The translations under genes were made by a program, and so were the position numbers. From assembly GCA_016706595.1 (NCBI GenBank), contig JADJJH010000002.1, forward strand, positions 496,001-560,000: a DNA stretch of 64,000 bases, in the 5' to 3' direction. The notes beneath the pieces are model-generated. The model made no database searches and was not told the origin of the DNA. It saw nothing but the letters and a program-made list of their open reading frames with translations. Origin of the DNA: Bacteroidota bacterium. GTDB taxonomy: Bacteria; Bacteroidota; Bacteroidia; Chitinophagales; Chitinophagaceae. How positions within the stretch are numbered: the first letter of the stretch is position 1; each line of letters begins with the position of its first letter. Below are positions 36,563-44,877 of the stretch, piece by piece.

Positions 36563-37318
36563 ATGAAAAAATTTACGCTACTCGCATTTGCACTTCTTAG
36601 TTTGTTAACCATTCAAGTTCGTGCACAAGAAAGTAAAACCGATAAATTATTTAAAACCTTTCGTTTTGCTTTGTTTATCGGGCCCACATTCAATAGTTTA
36701 AAACCTACTGCGGCTTCATCTGAAGATTATTTGGTTTCCAAGGGAAATGGAAATGTAGGTTTTAGTTTTGGTATCAATGCCGATTACAATGTAAACGAGC
36801 GATATACAATATATACCGGCTTAGGTATGGATTGGAGAGGCGGTGGTGTTAACGTAATGTTCGATTCGAGTAATGGCAATACTTTAAATTCAGGTTATTT
36901 ACGTGATGCTGATGTAGAGTATAAAAAAATGCAATATTTGAGTGTGCCAGTGGGTTTAAAAATGAAAGCGGTTGAATTAGATAAAATAAAAGTATTCGCA
37001 CAAACCGGCCTCGACCTAGGTGTTTTATTAAGTCAAAAGGGCGATTATACTTTGCGCTTAGCCGATAGTTCGGTAGTTACAAAAGCGAATGAAAAATTAG
37101 GGGGTACGGCAACGGTCGTTCCTATTAATATGGGTTGGTGTATTGGCTTAGGTGCCGAGTACGAATTGAATGATAAAAATTCGGTGTACGCAGCCATATT
37201 GTATCGTAATGGATTTATTGACGCTACAACTCCCAAAACTAACGACCTTACCCGCAAATTTTCAGACGGTAATATTCGTAGCAACTCTATCGTAATTCGT
37301 TTCGGTTACTTCTTTTAA
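36563..37318 (+). CDS. Outer-membrane beta-barrel protein, PorT-like
   Basis: This 251-residue protein has a signal peptide (about 1-21, ending VRAQ). The rest alternates amphipathic strands and ends with FGYFF, a C-terminal aromatic typical of outer-membrane barrels. FALFIGPTFNSLKP, NVGFSFGINADYNV and YTIYTGLGMDWRGG read as barrel strands of the PorT/OMP_b-brl_2 type. A PorT protein is part of the T9SS, and gldB next door fits that setting, but the family is large and the specific PorT identity is not shown. The gene begins 34 bases from gldB, reading away from it. Confidence 0.75.
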   Translation: MKKFTLLAFALLSLLTIQVRAQESKTDKLFKTFRFALFIGPTFNSLKPTAASSEDYLVSKGNGNVGFSFGINADYNVNERYTIYTGLGMDWRGGGVNVMFDSSNGNTLNSGYLRDADVEYKKMQYLSVPVGLKMKAVELDKIKVFAQTGLDLGVLLSQKGDYTLRLADSSVVTKANEKLGGTATVVPINMGWCIGLGAEYELNDKNSVYAAILYRNGFIDATTPKTNDLTRKFSDGNIRSNSIVIRFGYFF

Positions 37319-37625
37319 CCCATATTACGCACAAGGCTTATACGAAGTCAAAAGCCAATTGTGTTTGATGGGGTTACCCTGCCTGTGCCGTGATTCGGGG
37401 ATGTAGGAATTGTTTCAATTCTGTCATTGTAGAATTAAATTGCCGTTCATTCGTCGATTTCGTATTCCTAATGCGTACTTTGGGTTATATTTTTTGGAAG
37501 CATATTCCCGCTTTGCGTTACTAGTCCTCACCCTCGCAAAGCCTCGGGCTGCGGGCTATCCACTACAATCGGGGCTAGGGTTTTTTTGTCATTTGTAATT
37601 TTTGCCAACTAAGTTGGAAACCATT
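37319..37625. other. Intergenic region with GC-rich hairpin elements
   Basis: No gene is visible in these 307 bases. GCTTTGCG (37510-37517) and CGCAAAGC (37535-37542) form an inverted repeat with CCCG/CGGG outside. A GC-rich tract follows up to 37580 (AGCCTCGGGCT, GGGGCTAGGG) and then seven T. Near 37400-37425 lies a short sequence, GATGTA...TTGTTTCAATTCTGTC, that recurs at 61848-61869. It looks like a remnant of dispersed intergenic repeats. Confidence 0.55.
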
Positions 37626-37654
37626 TTGCAACCCGCAAACTAAATGTACTTTTA
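37626..37654 (+). promoter_or_regulatory. Promoter of nadE
   Basis: TTTTG (37624-37628) is followed after 18 bases by TACTTTTA (37647-37654), a seven-of-eight -7 match that ends four bases before the ATG at 37659. The upstream ATG at 37644 lies before the predicted transcript start. Confidence 0.65.
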
Positions 37655-37658
37655 CCGG

Positions 37659-39341
37659 ATGAAAATTGTACTTGCTCAACAAAATTATCATATTGGAAAT
37701 TTTGAATCGAATACACAAAAAATACTTTCTGCTATAGCAGATGCAAAAAAACAAGGAGCCGATTTAATTGTATTTTCTGAACTGAGTGTTTGCGGTTATC
37801 CGCCACGTGATTTTTTAGAATTCACAGATTTTATTGATAAGTGTAAAGACGCGCTGGATGAAATAAAATTGCATACTTCAGAGATCGGTGTTTTAGTAGG
37901 TTGTCCAACCGTGAACCCAACTAAGGAAGGTAAAGATTTATTCAACAGTGCTTATCTTTTGTACAATGGCGCCATACTTGATGTCGTTCATAAAACCCTT
38001 TTGCCTACCTACGATGTATTTGACGAATACCGTTATTTTGAACCATGTCATCAATGGCATGTAATGCAATTTAAGGGCAAGAAATTAGCGGTTACTATTT
38101 GTGAAGATATCTGGAATTTGGGTGATAACCCGCTGTATCGCATTTGTCCGATGGATGAACTGATGAAGTATCAACCTGATGTCATGATAAATTTAAGCGC
38201 TTCTCCTTTCGACTATACGCATGATGATGATCGAAAAGCCATTATCAAGGCGAATGTGTTAAAATATAAATTACCCATGTTTTATTGCAATGCCGTGGGT
38301 TCGCAAACCGAAATTGTATTTGATGGTGGTTCATTAGTTTTCGATCGAGAAGCAAATTTAATTTTAGAAGGAAAGTATTTCGAAGAAGATATGCTTTGCG
38401 CTGAACTTACTAATGATAATAGTTTCCTTGAAACAATTTCACTTTCTTTCGATAAACTTCCATCTGAAATGTTAGACCCAAGCGAGTTTAATGCGAATCT
38501 AAATACCGAAAAAATGTATAAGGCTTTGGTGCTTGGCATTCGCGATTACTTTTCGAAAATGGGTTTTACAAAAGCAATTGTGGGTAGCAGCGGCGGTATC
38601 GATTCGGCAGTAACTATTGCCATTGCTTGTGATGCATTAGGTGCCGAAAATGTTTTTGCATTAATGATGCCGTCACAATTTTCATCTACACATTCGGTGG
38701 ATGATGCTGTGCAACTTTCAAATAATTTAGGTCACCTTTATGAGGTCATTGCTATCAAACCAATTTTTGATGTGTTTTTACAGCAGTTAAAACCTTTGTA
38801 TCAAGAACTACCTTTTAATGTTGCCGAAGAAAATATACAAGCTCGTTCGCGTGGTAATTTATTGATGGCAGTGGCTAATAAATTTAATTATGTGTTATTG
38901 AATACAACTAATAAAAGTGAATGCGCAACGGGCTACGGAACTTTGTATGGCGATATGGCCGGAGGTATTTCTGTATTGGGTGATGTGTATAAAACACAAG
39001 TGTATGCGTTAGCGCATTGTATAAATCGAGCACATGAAATCATTCCGCAACATATCATTGATAAAGCGCCTTCTGCAGAGCTAAAGCCCGATCAAAAGGA
39101 TAGTGATTCTTTGCCGGATTATACAATACTTGATGCGATTTTATATCAGTATATTGAACTTAGAAAAGGACCTAAAGAAATTATTGGCAAAGGGTATGAT
39201 GTGAATCTTGTGAATCGCATTTTGAAACTTGTGAATACATCTGAATACAAACGAAATCAGTTTTGTCCGATTATTCGTGTATCGCCAAAAGCATTTGGTG
39301 TGGGCAGGCGAGTACCTATTGTAGGTAAATATCTTTCATAA
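37659..39341 (+). CDS. nadE: Glutamine-dependent NAD+ synthetase
   Basis: This 560-residue two-domain enzyme makes NAD from nicotinic acid adenine dinucleotide. The N-terminal nitrilase-like domain releases ammonia from glutamine: Glu in VFSELSVCGYPP, and Cys in ITICEDIW-type ICEDIWNLGDNP. The C-terminal synthetase domain carries the ATP motif SSGGIDSAVT near residue 310 and later LNTTNKSECATGYGTLYGDMAGG. The start MKIVLAQQNYHIGNFESN at 37659 matches the family. In Flavobacterium nadE lies next to gldB; here only a barrel gene separates them. Confidence 0.95.
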   Translation: MKIVLAQQNYHIGNFESNTQKILSAIADAKKQGADLIVFSELSVCGYPPRDFLEFTDFIDKCKDALDEIKLHTSEIGVLVGCPTVNPTKEGKDLFNSAYLLYNGAILDVVHKTLLPTYDVFDEYRYFEPCHQWHVMQFKGKKLAVTICEDIWNLGDNPLYRICPMDELMKYQPDVMINLSASPFDYTHDDDRKAIIKANVLKYKLPMFYCNAVGSQTEIVFDGGSLVFDREANLILEGKYFEEDMLCAELTNDNSFLETISLSFDKLPSEMLDPSEFNANLNTEKMYKALVLGIRDYFSKMGFTKAIVGSSGGIDSAVTIAIACDALGAENVFALMMPSQFSSTHSVDDAVQLSNNLGHLYEVIAIKPIFDVFLQQLKPLYQELPFNVAEENIQARSRGNLLMAVANKFNYVLLNTTNKSECATGYGTLYGDMAGGISVLGDVYKTQVYALAHCINRAHEIIPQHIIDKAPSAELKPDQKDSDSLPDYTILDAILYQYIELRKGPKEIIGKGYDVNLVNRILKLVNTSEYKRNQFCPIIRVSPKAFGVGRRVPIVGKYLS

Positions 39342-39382
39342 TCACAGCTCCAAATACCATTCATTCTTCGTTAGCGAAGTTG

Positions 39383-39390
39383 TAGATTTG
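39383..39390 (+). promoter_or_regulatory. Promoter -7 element next to the murB start
   Basis: TAGATTTG, a perfect TAnnTTTG, ends six bases before the ATG at 39397. The TTG at 39388 in the same frame is part of this element. Confidence 0.55.
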
Positions 39391-39396
39391 CTCTTC

Positions 39397-40410
39397 ATGA
39401 AGATTCAACTGCATATTTCTTTACGACCCTATAATACAATGCATATTGACGTAAATTCAAATGCGTTTTGTGTTATTCATACAGAAAGCGATTTAGTATC
39501 AGCTATCGATTGGTGTTATCAACAAAACATGCCCCTTCATATTCTTGGGGGAGGAAGTAATGTTTTATTCACGAAAGATGTAGAAGGGCTTTTGATAATG
39601 AATAAGATGAAAGGCATTCAAATAGTGAGTGAAGATGAGCATTTTGTTTGCGTGAAATTTATGTCGGGCGAAATCTGGCATGAATGTGTGATGTGGTGTA
39701 TTGAACATAACTATGGTGGCATCGAGAATTTATCCTTAATCCCCGGCACAATTGGCGCAGCTCCTATTCAAAATATCGGCGCTTACGGGGTTGAGCTAAA
39801 GGACGTATTTCAGCAACTTGAGGCTATGGAATTAGAAAGCAGAGTGAAAAATATTTTCACAGTGGATGATTGTAAGTTTGGTTATAGAGAAAGTGTTTTT
39901 AAGCAAGAACTCAGCGGGAAGTTTTGTATTTTATCAGTTACTTTAAAGCTAAGTAAAGTTCATACCTATCATACAACCTATGGAAATATACAAGATGAAT
40001 TAAATAAGCAACCCACTGCCCAATTAAGTATCAAATCAATTTCGGATGCGGTCATCGCAATACGTCAAAGTAAATTGCCGAATCCTGTACAAATTGGCAA
40101 TGCAGGAAGTTTTTTTAAGAACCCATTAATTAGTAAAGCGCACTTTACTACCCTAAAAAATCAGTACCCTGCTATTCCTAATTATCCGGATAAAGATAAG
40201 GTGAAAATACCAGCAGCTTGGCTCATTGAGCAATGTCATTGGAAGGGTTTTCGCGAAGGCGATTATGGGGTTCATGCAAAGCAAGCACTCTGTTTGGTGA
40301 ACTATGCAAATGCCACTGGATTACAGATTTATGAACTTTCAGCCCGTATCATAACATCTGTACAACAGGCATTTAACATTACATTAGAGCGAGAAGTTAA
40401 TATCTGGTAA
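39397..40410 (+). CDS. murB: UDP-N-acetylenolpyruvoylglucosamine reductase
   Basis: This 337-residue flavoprotein makes UDP-N-acetylmuramate in peptidoglycan synthesis. The FAD-binding motif LHILGGGSNVLF, GIENLSLIPGTIGAAPIQNIGAYG and the catalytic Ser region NAGSFFKNP are clear. The length and the C-terminal extra block (WLIEQCHWKGFREGDYGVHAKQALCLVNY) mark it as the longer, E. coli-like type I MurB. The ATG at 39397 is used because the upstream in-frame TTG is in the promoter. It follows nadE by 55 bases. Confidence 0.95.
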   Translation: MKIQLHISLRPYNTMHIDVNSNAFCVIHTESDLVSAIDWCYQQNMPLHILGGGSNVLFTKDVEGLLIMNKMKGIQIVSEDEHFVCVKFMSGEIWHECVMWCIEHNYGGIENLSLIPGTIGAAPIQNIGAYGVELKDVFQQLEAMELESRVKNIFTVDDCKFGYRESVFKQELSGKFCILSVTLKLSKVHTYHTTYGNIQDELNKQPTAQLSIKSISDAVIAIRQSKLPNPVQIGNAGSFFKNPLISKAHFTTLKNQYPAIPNYPDKDKVKIPAAWLIEQCHWKGFREGDYGVHAKQALCLVNYANATGLQIYELSARIITSVQQAFNITLEREVNIW

Positions 40411-40480
40411 AAAAAGGGCCGCCTAACATTTCATTATGTTTATGAAGCTTTAAAGGCAATTTCGGGCAGCTTACAAAACT

Positions 40481-40488
40481 TACTTTCG
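40481..40488 (+). promoter_or_regulatory. Promoter -7 element of the first RlpA-like gene
   Basis: TACTTTCG, a seven-of-eight match identical to the rpsO element, lies 20 bases before the ATG at 40509. Confidence 0.5.
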
Positions 40489-40508
40489 CACTACCAAAAA
40501 TTATAGTT

Positions 40509-41030
40509 ATGAATATAATGAAAATTTTCGTGGTAGTTCTGTTTAGTTTAGTTGGTATTTTTTTTACCAACACCATTTCCTTTTCACAACATATACCAAC
40601 TGTATCTATTAAACATTCTGAAGCATTCTGGGCTTATGCGAAGCTTATGCATGATGAAGCGATGTTGAAAGAAAAATTGCCACTTACTATAATAGATCGT
40701 AACGAAGCCCCAATATCATGGAGTGGAAAGGCATCTTACTATCATCCCAAGTTTGATGGACGTAAAACAAGTAATGGTGAAGTCTTCAGCAATGATAAAT
40801 TCACATGTGCGAATAATTTTTTGAAATTAGGGACAGTCATTCGCGTAACCAATATGTATAATGGCAAATCAGTAATTGTTAAAGTTAATGATCGTATGCA
40901 TGCAAAAAATCACCGTTTAGTTGATTTATCGCAAGCAGCAGCGAAAAAATTAGGATTAATTCAACAGGGCATTGGTGTTGTTTGTATTGAAATTGTAGAC
41001 GCAGCATTGAGTACTATCGCCTTACGTTAA
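40509..41030 (+). CDS. RlpA-like secreted double-psi beta-barrel protein
   Basis: This 173-residue exported protein has a signal peptide at about 1-27. The mature part ends in an RlpA-type double-psi barrel: SGKASYYHPKFDGRKTSNGEVFSNDKFTCA, then TVIRVTNMYNGKSVIVKVNDRM and LVDLSQAAAKKLGL. In RlpA lytic transglycosylases the catalytic Asp lies in the NDR motif (VNDRM), present here. No SPOR domain follows, so septal targeting is not evident. A second homologue lies 34-37 bases downstream. Both probably act on cell-wall glycan strands. Confidence 0.85.
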   Translation: MNIMKIFVVVLFSLVGIFFTNTISFSQHIPTVSIKHSEAFWAYAKLMHDEAMLKEKLPLTIIDRNEAPISWSGKASYYHPKFDGRKTSNGEVFSNDKFTCANNFLKLGTVIRVTNMYNGKSVIVKVNDRMHAKNHRLVDLSQAAAKKLGLIQQGIGVVCIEIVDAALSTIALR

Positions 41031-41067
41031 TCTCATTATCTTTACCGCTTCATCTTTTTATTATGTG

Positions 41068-41493
41068 ATGAGGAAACTTGGATATATCATGCTTTTGTTG
41101 TTTTCAATATTTGTGGATGCTAAAACATCACAAAATGAATGGATAGGTATGGCCAGCTATTATCATATAAAGTTTGATGGCAGAAAAACGGCTTCTGGTG
41201 AAATATTCAGCAGTCAAAAATTAACTGCGGCGAATAATTTTTTAAAATTAGGAACGAGGGTAAAAGTTACGAATTTGAAAAATAAAAATAGTGTTATTGT
41301 GTTAATCAACGATCGTATGGCCCGACATAATAAACGTTTAATAGATCTTTCTGAATTTGCAGCTAAACAACTTGGTTTTTATGGTCATGGTTTATGTAAA
41401 GTAAGCGTAGAAATAGACCATCCTTCTGAAAAAGAATTTAAGAATGCTGAACGGCAAAATGATACCACATCAAAACCAAGTAAACTTCCTTAA
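41068..41493 (+). CDS. RlpA-like secreted double-psi beta-barrel protein (second copy)
   Basis: A 141-residue relative of the gene before it, with a signal peptide at about 1-18 and the same core: GMASYYHIKFDGRKTASGEIFSSQKLTAA, RVKVTNLKNKNSVIVLINDRM and LIDLSEFAAKQLGF. The two proteins align along the whole barrel, so this is a tandem duplication that has since diverged. The ATG at 41068 follows an in-frame GTG at 41065; either could be used. A short charged tail extends the C-terminus. It shares the transcript or has a one-mismatch -7 element (TATCTTTA, 41037-41044). Confidence 0.85.
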   Translation: MRKLGYIMLLLFSIFVDAKTSQNEWIGMASYYHIKFDGRKTASGEIFSSQKLTAANNFLKLGTRVKVTNLKNKNSVIVLINDRMARHNKRLIDLSEFAAKQLGFYGHGLCKVSVEIDHPSEKEFKNAERQNDTTSKPSKLP

Positions 41494-41557
41494 CAATACT
41501 GTCTGAAAAATTCACTTTTTAGGTTTAAAAAACTATCTTGCAGCACGCGACACGCTT

Positions 41558-42319
41558 ATGCAATACGAAATAAAACATCTCGGGAAATTTAAATTTGTTG
41601 AAGAAGGTCAAGGTCCACCGCTCGTACTTTTACATGGTTTGTTTGGTGCTTTAAGTAATTTCAAAGATTTAGTTGATTGTTTTAAAGAAAAGTATACGGT
41701 TTATATTCCTATGCTTCCTTTATATGATTTAACCAATTTGGATACTTCTGTATCGGGCTTGGCCAAACATGTAGCAAAATTTATTGAGGCTAAAAAATTG
41801 AATCAAGTGCATTTAATGGGCAATTCATTGGGTGGACATATCGCACTGGTATATGCACTTAAACATCCCGATAAAGTAAAAACGATTACTCTTACCGGGA
41901 GTTCTGGCTTGTTCGAAAATGGTATGGGTGAAACGTATCCTAAGCGTGGCGATAAGGATTATATTCGTAAAAAAGTGGAGCTTACTTTTTATGATCCCAA
42001 ATCGGCAAATGATGAATTAGTGGATGAGGTTTATAATATTGTCAATAACAGATTGAAGGCAGTAAAAATTATTTATTTAGCCAAATCTGCTATACGTCAT
42101 CATTTGGGTGAAGAGCTTAAAAATATTAAACAACCTGTTTGTTTAATATGGGGAAAGAATGATACAATCACACCACCTATGGTGGCTGAAGAGTTTAAAA
42201 AGTTATTACCTAATTCAGAATTGCATTGGGTTGATAAATGCGGACACGCTCCGATGATGGAAGTGCCTGGCGAGTTTAATATTTTACTGAATGAATTTTT
42301 AACGAAAAATTCGAATTGA
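41558..42319 (+). CDS. Alpha/beta-fold hydrolase
   Basis: The 253-residue protein has a standard alpha/beta hydrolase plan: oxyanion motif LLHGLFGALSNF near residue 26, nucleophile elbow MGNSLGGHIAL with the Ser near residue 90, an acidic residue in WGKNDTITPP, and the final His in DKCGHAPMMEVP. All three catalytic residues are present, so it should be active. It has no signal peptide. Substrate is unknown. It lies just before the CBS-domain gene on the same strand. Confidence 0.9.
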   Translation: MQYEIKHLGKFKFVEEGQGPPLVLLHGLFGALSNFKDLVDCFKEKYTVYIPMLPLYDLTNLDTSVSGLAKHVAKFIEAKKLNQVHLMGNSLGGHIALVYALKHPDKVKTITLTGSSGLFENGMGETYPKRGDKDYIRKKVELTFYDPKSANDELVDEVYNIVNNRLKAVKIIYLAKSAIRHHLGEELKNIKQPVCLIWGKNDTITPPMVAEEFKKLLPNSELHWVDKCGHAPMMEVPGEFNILLNEFLTKNSN

Positions 42320-42346
42320 AAATTAATTTAATCATACTACAAAACA

Positions 42347-42354
42347 GATATTTG
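42347..42354 (+). promoter_or_regulatory. Possible -7 element of the CBS-domain gene
   Basis: GATATTTG differs from TAnnTTTG only in its first base and lies 14 bases before the ATG at 42369. Confidence 0.35.
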
Positions 42355-42368
42355 CGTTAAACGATACG

Positions 42369-43031
42369 ATGAATGCTAAGAATTTAATATCACCCGAATT
42401 TCCTGTTTTAAGTCTGGACGATAGTGGTGAAAAGGCATTACGTATCATGAGCGAGTATCGAGTTTTTCATCTTCCATTAATTCAACGCGATAATTATATT
42501 GCTTTAATCTCAGAAGATGACTTATTAGACTGGGATACACCAGAGGAGCCACTTTCATTAGCAGAGTTTGTGAATTTTAGACCTGCCGTATTTGAGCATC
42601 GTCATCCATTTGATGCGATAAAAATGGCAAAGGAATTTAATTTGTCTGTAATTCCGGTAGTAGACCAGCACAATCATTTTTCTGGCGTAATTACAGCAGA
42701 TGGTTTATTTGGTTATTTGGCCGATAATAATGGTATAAAAGCAGATGGAAGCATTTTTACGCTTGAGATGGAATCAAGAAATTATAGCCTTTCTGAAATT
42801 GCACGTATTTGTGAAAGCAATGATATTAGTATTATCAGTCTAACCGTTCAAAATAAAAATGAACAGGGCATTATAGTAGTTACCATTAAAGTGAATCAAA
42901 ATGATATTCAATCTTTAATAGCCACTTTTCAGCGGTTCAATTATAATGTTACTGAAATATTTGGCACCGAGCCTAGGAAAGAACAAGTTCAGTATAATTA
43001 TGATATGTTGATGCATTATATCAACCTATAA
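42369..43031 (+). CDS. CBS-domain protein
   Basis: This 220-residue soluble protein has a pair of CBS motifs in its first 125 residues (RVFHLPLIQRDNYIALISEDDLLDW and LSVIPVVDQHNHFSGVITADGLF), which usually bind adenine nucleotides. The C-terminal 85 residues, with ISIISLTVQNKNEQGIIVVTIKVNQ, look like an ACT-like fold. The CBS-ACT layout resembles acetoin-utilisation AcuB proteins, but no acetoin genes are near. It ends seven bases before the convergent THX gene. Role not known. Confidence 0.85.
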   Translation: MNAKNLISPEFPVLSLDDSGEKALRIMSEYRVFHLPLIQRDNYIALISEDDLLDWDTPEEPLSLAEFVNFRPAVFEHRHPFDAIKMAKEFNLSVIPVVDQHNHFSGVITADGLFGYLADNNGIKADGSIFTLEMESRNYSLSEIARICESNDISIISLTVQNKNEQGIIVVTIKVNQNDIQSLIATFQRFNYNVTEIFGTEPRKEQVQYNYDMLMHYINL

Positions 43032-43037
43032 ATTTGC

Positions 43038-43154
43038 TTAGGCTTTCTTAGCGGCTGCGTCGGCTTTTTTAATCTTAATGGCACGCATTCTGTGTTTACC
43101 GAATGATCCTTTGAAAATTTTACCGCGTTTTGTTTTTTTATCTCCTCGTCCCAT
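43038..43154 (-). CDS. 30S ribosomal protein THX
   Basis: This short gene of 38 codons is easily missed. The protein begins MGRGDKKTKRGKIF, continues KGSFGKHRMRAIKIKK and ends in Ala/Lys. It matches THX (Thx family), the small basic 30S peptide found in Thermus and widespread in Bacteroidota, which sits in the head of the small subunit and stabilises RNA. A perfect -7 promoter element lies 18 bases upstream. The gene faces the CBS gene, with only six bases between stops. Confidence 0.9.
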   Translation of the reverse strand: MGRGDKKTKRGKIFKGSFGKHRMRAIKIKKADAAAKKA

Positions 43155-43172
43155 AATTTTTTTTTTGAGCGG

Positions 43173-43180
43173 CAAATATA
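43173..43180 (-). promoter_or_regulatory. Promoter -7 element of the THX gene
   Basis: On the minus strand TATATTTG is a perfect TAnnTTTG match ending 18 bases before the ATG at 43154. A -33 element is not evident. Confidence 0.55.
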
Positions 43181-43218
43181 GTCATTCAGTTGAGAAAGTA
43201 GAAGATTTTTTCACGCAT

Positions 43219-43243
43219 AAAAAAACCGGGCAAAAAACCCGGC
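43219..43243 (-). terminator. Rho-independent terminator of the HU gene
   Basis: On the minus strand CCGGG (43242-43238) pairs with CCCGG (43230-43226) around a T-rich loop, followed by a T run to 43219. It begins 24 bases after the HU stop. Confidence 0.8.
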
Positions 43244-43266
43244 AATTCATTTCAAGCGTAAATAAA

Positions 43267-43542
43267 TTACTTAGCAACTTTCGTGCTTAATTCTTTACCG
43301 GCTTTGAACTTTGCCACTTTCTTTGCAGCAATTTTAATTTCTTTTCCTGATTGTGGATTACGTCCGATACGAGCAGCACGTTTAGAAACTGAGAAAGTAC
43401 CAAATCCAACTAAGGTAACTTTATCTCCTTTTTTAAGCGCGGTTGTAACGGCAGCACAAAAACCATCTAAAGCAGCACCTGCTTGTGTTTTTGTACAATC
43501 TGCGGCTTTCGCCATAGCTTCAATTAATTCAGCTTTGTTCAT
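43267..43542 (-). CDS. hup: DNA-binding protein HU
   Basis: This 91-residue histone-like protein bends and compacts DNA as a dimer. MNKAELIEAMAKAAD is the first helix, VTLVGFGTFSVSKRAAR leads into the beta arms, and GRNPQSGKEIKIAAKKVAKFKAGKEL is the DNA-contact arm and tail. Length is typical. It is a single gene with its own terminator. A -7 match with one mismatch (TAATTTAG on the minus strand) is seen upstream. With the Lys/Ala repeat protein at 14.5 kb, this is one of two likely nucleoid proteins in the window. Confidence 0.95.
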   Translation of the reverse strand: MNKAELIEAMAKAADCTKTQAGAALDGFCAAVTTALKKGDKVTLVGFGTFSVSKRAARIGRNPQSGKEIKIAAKKVAKFKAGKELSTKVAK

Positions 43543-43711
43543 TGTCTTTAAATTTTAAGAGTTTTATAAAATGGTTTAGAGGTGCTAAATTACTACGTTT
43601 TACCACATTCCAAAATTTAATTTCCGCTGAAACTACTATGGATAAAGGATTTGCACAAATTATACACAATTATATATCTTGAAACGTATGACTACCAAGG
43701 ATTTCAGCGGG

Positions 43712-44014
43712 TCAACATTGTTGAAGAATCGTTCTAAATGCGATGAATTGATTGCCAAATTTTTCGTAACCCTTCTCTCGTAACCCTATAGCATATTCTT
43801 CAATATACTTATGATATCTAGCTTCATGAGTGGTTTTATATTGTGCGATATAAGTGATGCCGTCCTCATCTACCGGTTCTATCAAACGATATAAAGATGC
43901 CTCATCGAACATGCCGGTTGCTAGTACTTCGTTCATATGACTTTCTTTCATCCATTTCAACCATTCACTTTCAATGTTAGGCAATATTTTAATACTTACA
44001 TTATAGATATACAT
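43712..44014 (-). CDS. DUF4286-family protein
   Basis: This 100-residue protein matches the small DUF4286 family, which is largely limited to Bacteroidota. It begins MYIYNVSIKI and contains VEWLKWMKESHMNEVL-like and YIAQYKTTHEARYHKYIEEYA blocks. The fold resembles ferredoxin-like (dimeric alpha-beta barrel) proteins. No catalytic residues are evident. It lies 22 bases after exonuclease III on the same strand, probably in one transcript. Function unknown. Confidence 0.85.
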   Translation of the reverse strand: MYIYNVSIKILPNIESEWLKWMKESHMNEVLATGMFDEASLYRLIEPVDEDGITYIAQYKTTHEARYHKYIEEYAIGLREKGYEKFGNQFIAFRTILQQC

Positions 44015-44036
44015 ACTACATAAATTAATTGAGCTC

Positions 44037-44807
44037 CTAATTGAATTTCAATTGTAGCATTACCGGACAATGATCTGAATGACGCACATCAGGTAATATC
44101 GCTACTTCGTGAATATTTTCGAGTAATGAATTGGAAACATTAACGTAGTCTATCCTCCAACCTTTATTGTTATTTCTTGCATTGGCTCTAAAACTCCACC
44201 AACTATATTGGTGAGGATCTGGATTTTTAAGTCTAAAACTATCTACCATACCTGAATTGAAGAATCGATCCATCCATTCTCTTTCTTCAGGTAAAAATCC
44301 ACTCGAATTTTTGTTGCCTTTAGGGTCGTGAATATCAATAGCTTTATGACAAATGTTATAGTCGCCAGCAAGAATTACCTTAGCATTAAGTAAATTGAAA
44401 TGAGTAGTTAAATAATTTAAATACTCTTCAAGAAAGGCCATTTTATAAGCTTGTCTTTCATCCCCACTGCTACCACTCGGGAAATAGGTATTTATTAAAT
44501 AAAGATCTTTGAATTTCAGTTGAAGTACTCTGCCTTCAGCATCTGCTTGTGTTAAACCACAACCATATATCACTTCATCGGGTTTCTGTTTACAAATGAT
44601 ACCAACTCCACTGTAGCCCTTTTTTTGTGCTGGATACCAATAGGTTTCATATCCTAAATCGGCAAAGGCTTCAGTTGGAATATCTTCTACATGTGCCTTT
44701 AATTCTTGAAAACAGTAGATATCTGCATTGTCATGTTTAATCCAATCTATTAAGCCTTTATTCATTGCCGATCGGATACCATTTACATTGTATGAAATTA
44801 TTTTCAT
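44037..44807 (-). CDS. xth: Exodeoxyribonuclease III (AP endonuclease)
   Basis: This 256-residue enzyme cuts DNA at abasic sites and trims 3' ends. Motifs are complete: MKIISYNVNGIRSAM at the start, YCFQELKAH with the metal-binding Glu near residue 36, catalytic GDYNICHKAIDIHDP, and the final RIDYVNVS and RHSDHCPVM with the active-site Asp-His. ATG 44807 gives the family N-terminus; an upstream in-frame ATG at 44819 adds only four residues. It leads into the DUF4286 gene and sits just after the terminator of the upstream gene. Confidence 0.95.
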   Translation of the reverse strand: MKIISYNVNGIRSAMNKGLIDWIKHDNADIYCFQELKAHVEDIPTEAFADLGYETYWYPAQKKGYSGVGIICKQKPDEVIYGCGLTQADAEGRVLQLKFKDLYLINTYFPSGSSGDERQAYKMAFLEEYLNYLTTHFNLLNAKVILAGDYNICHKAIDIHDPKGNKNSSGFLPEEREWMDRFFNSGMVDSFRLKNPDPHQYSWWSFRANARNNNKGWRIDYVNVSNSLLENIHEVAILPDVRHSDHCPVMLQLKFN

Positions 44808-44829
44808 AAACTTTGACATAGGGTTTTAA

Positions 44830-44856
44830 AAAGAAAGGCTACCCTAAGATAGCCTT
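44830..44856 (-). terminator. Rho-independent terminator of the T9SS gene at 44.9 kb
   Basis: AAGGCTA (44835-44841) pairs with TAGCCTT (44850-44856). On the minus strand it is followed by TTTCTTTTT. It starts 22 bases after the stop and lies within 30 bases of the xth start. Confidence 0.8.
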
Positions 44857-44877
44857 CAAAAATATTAGAATAATAAT

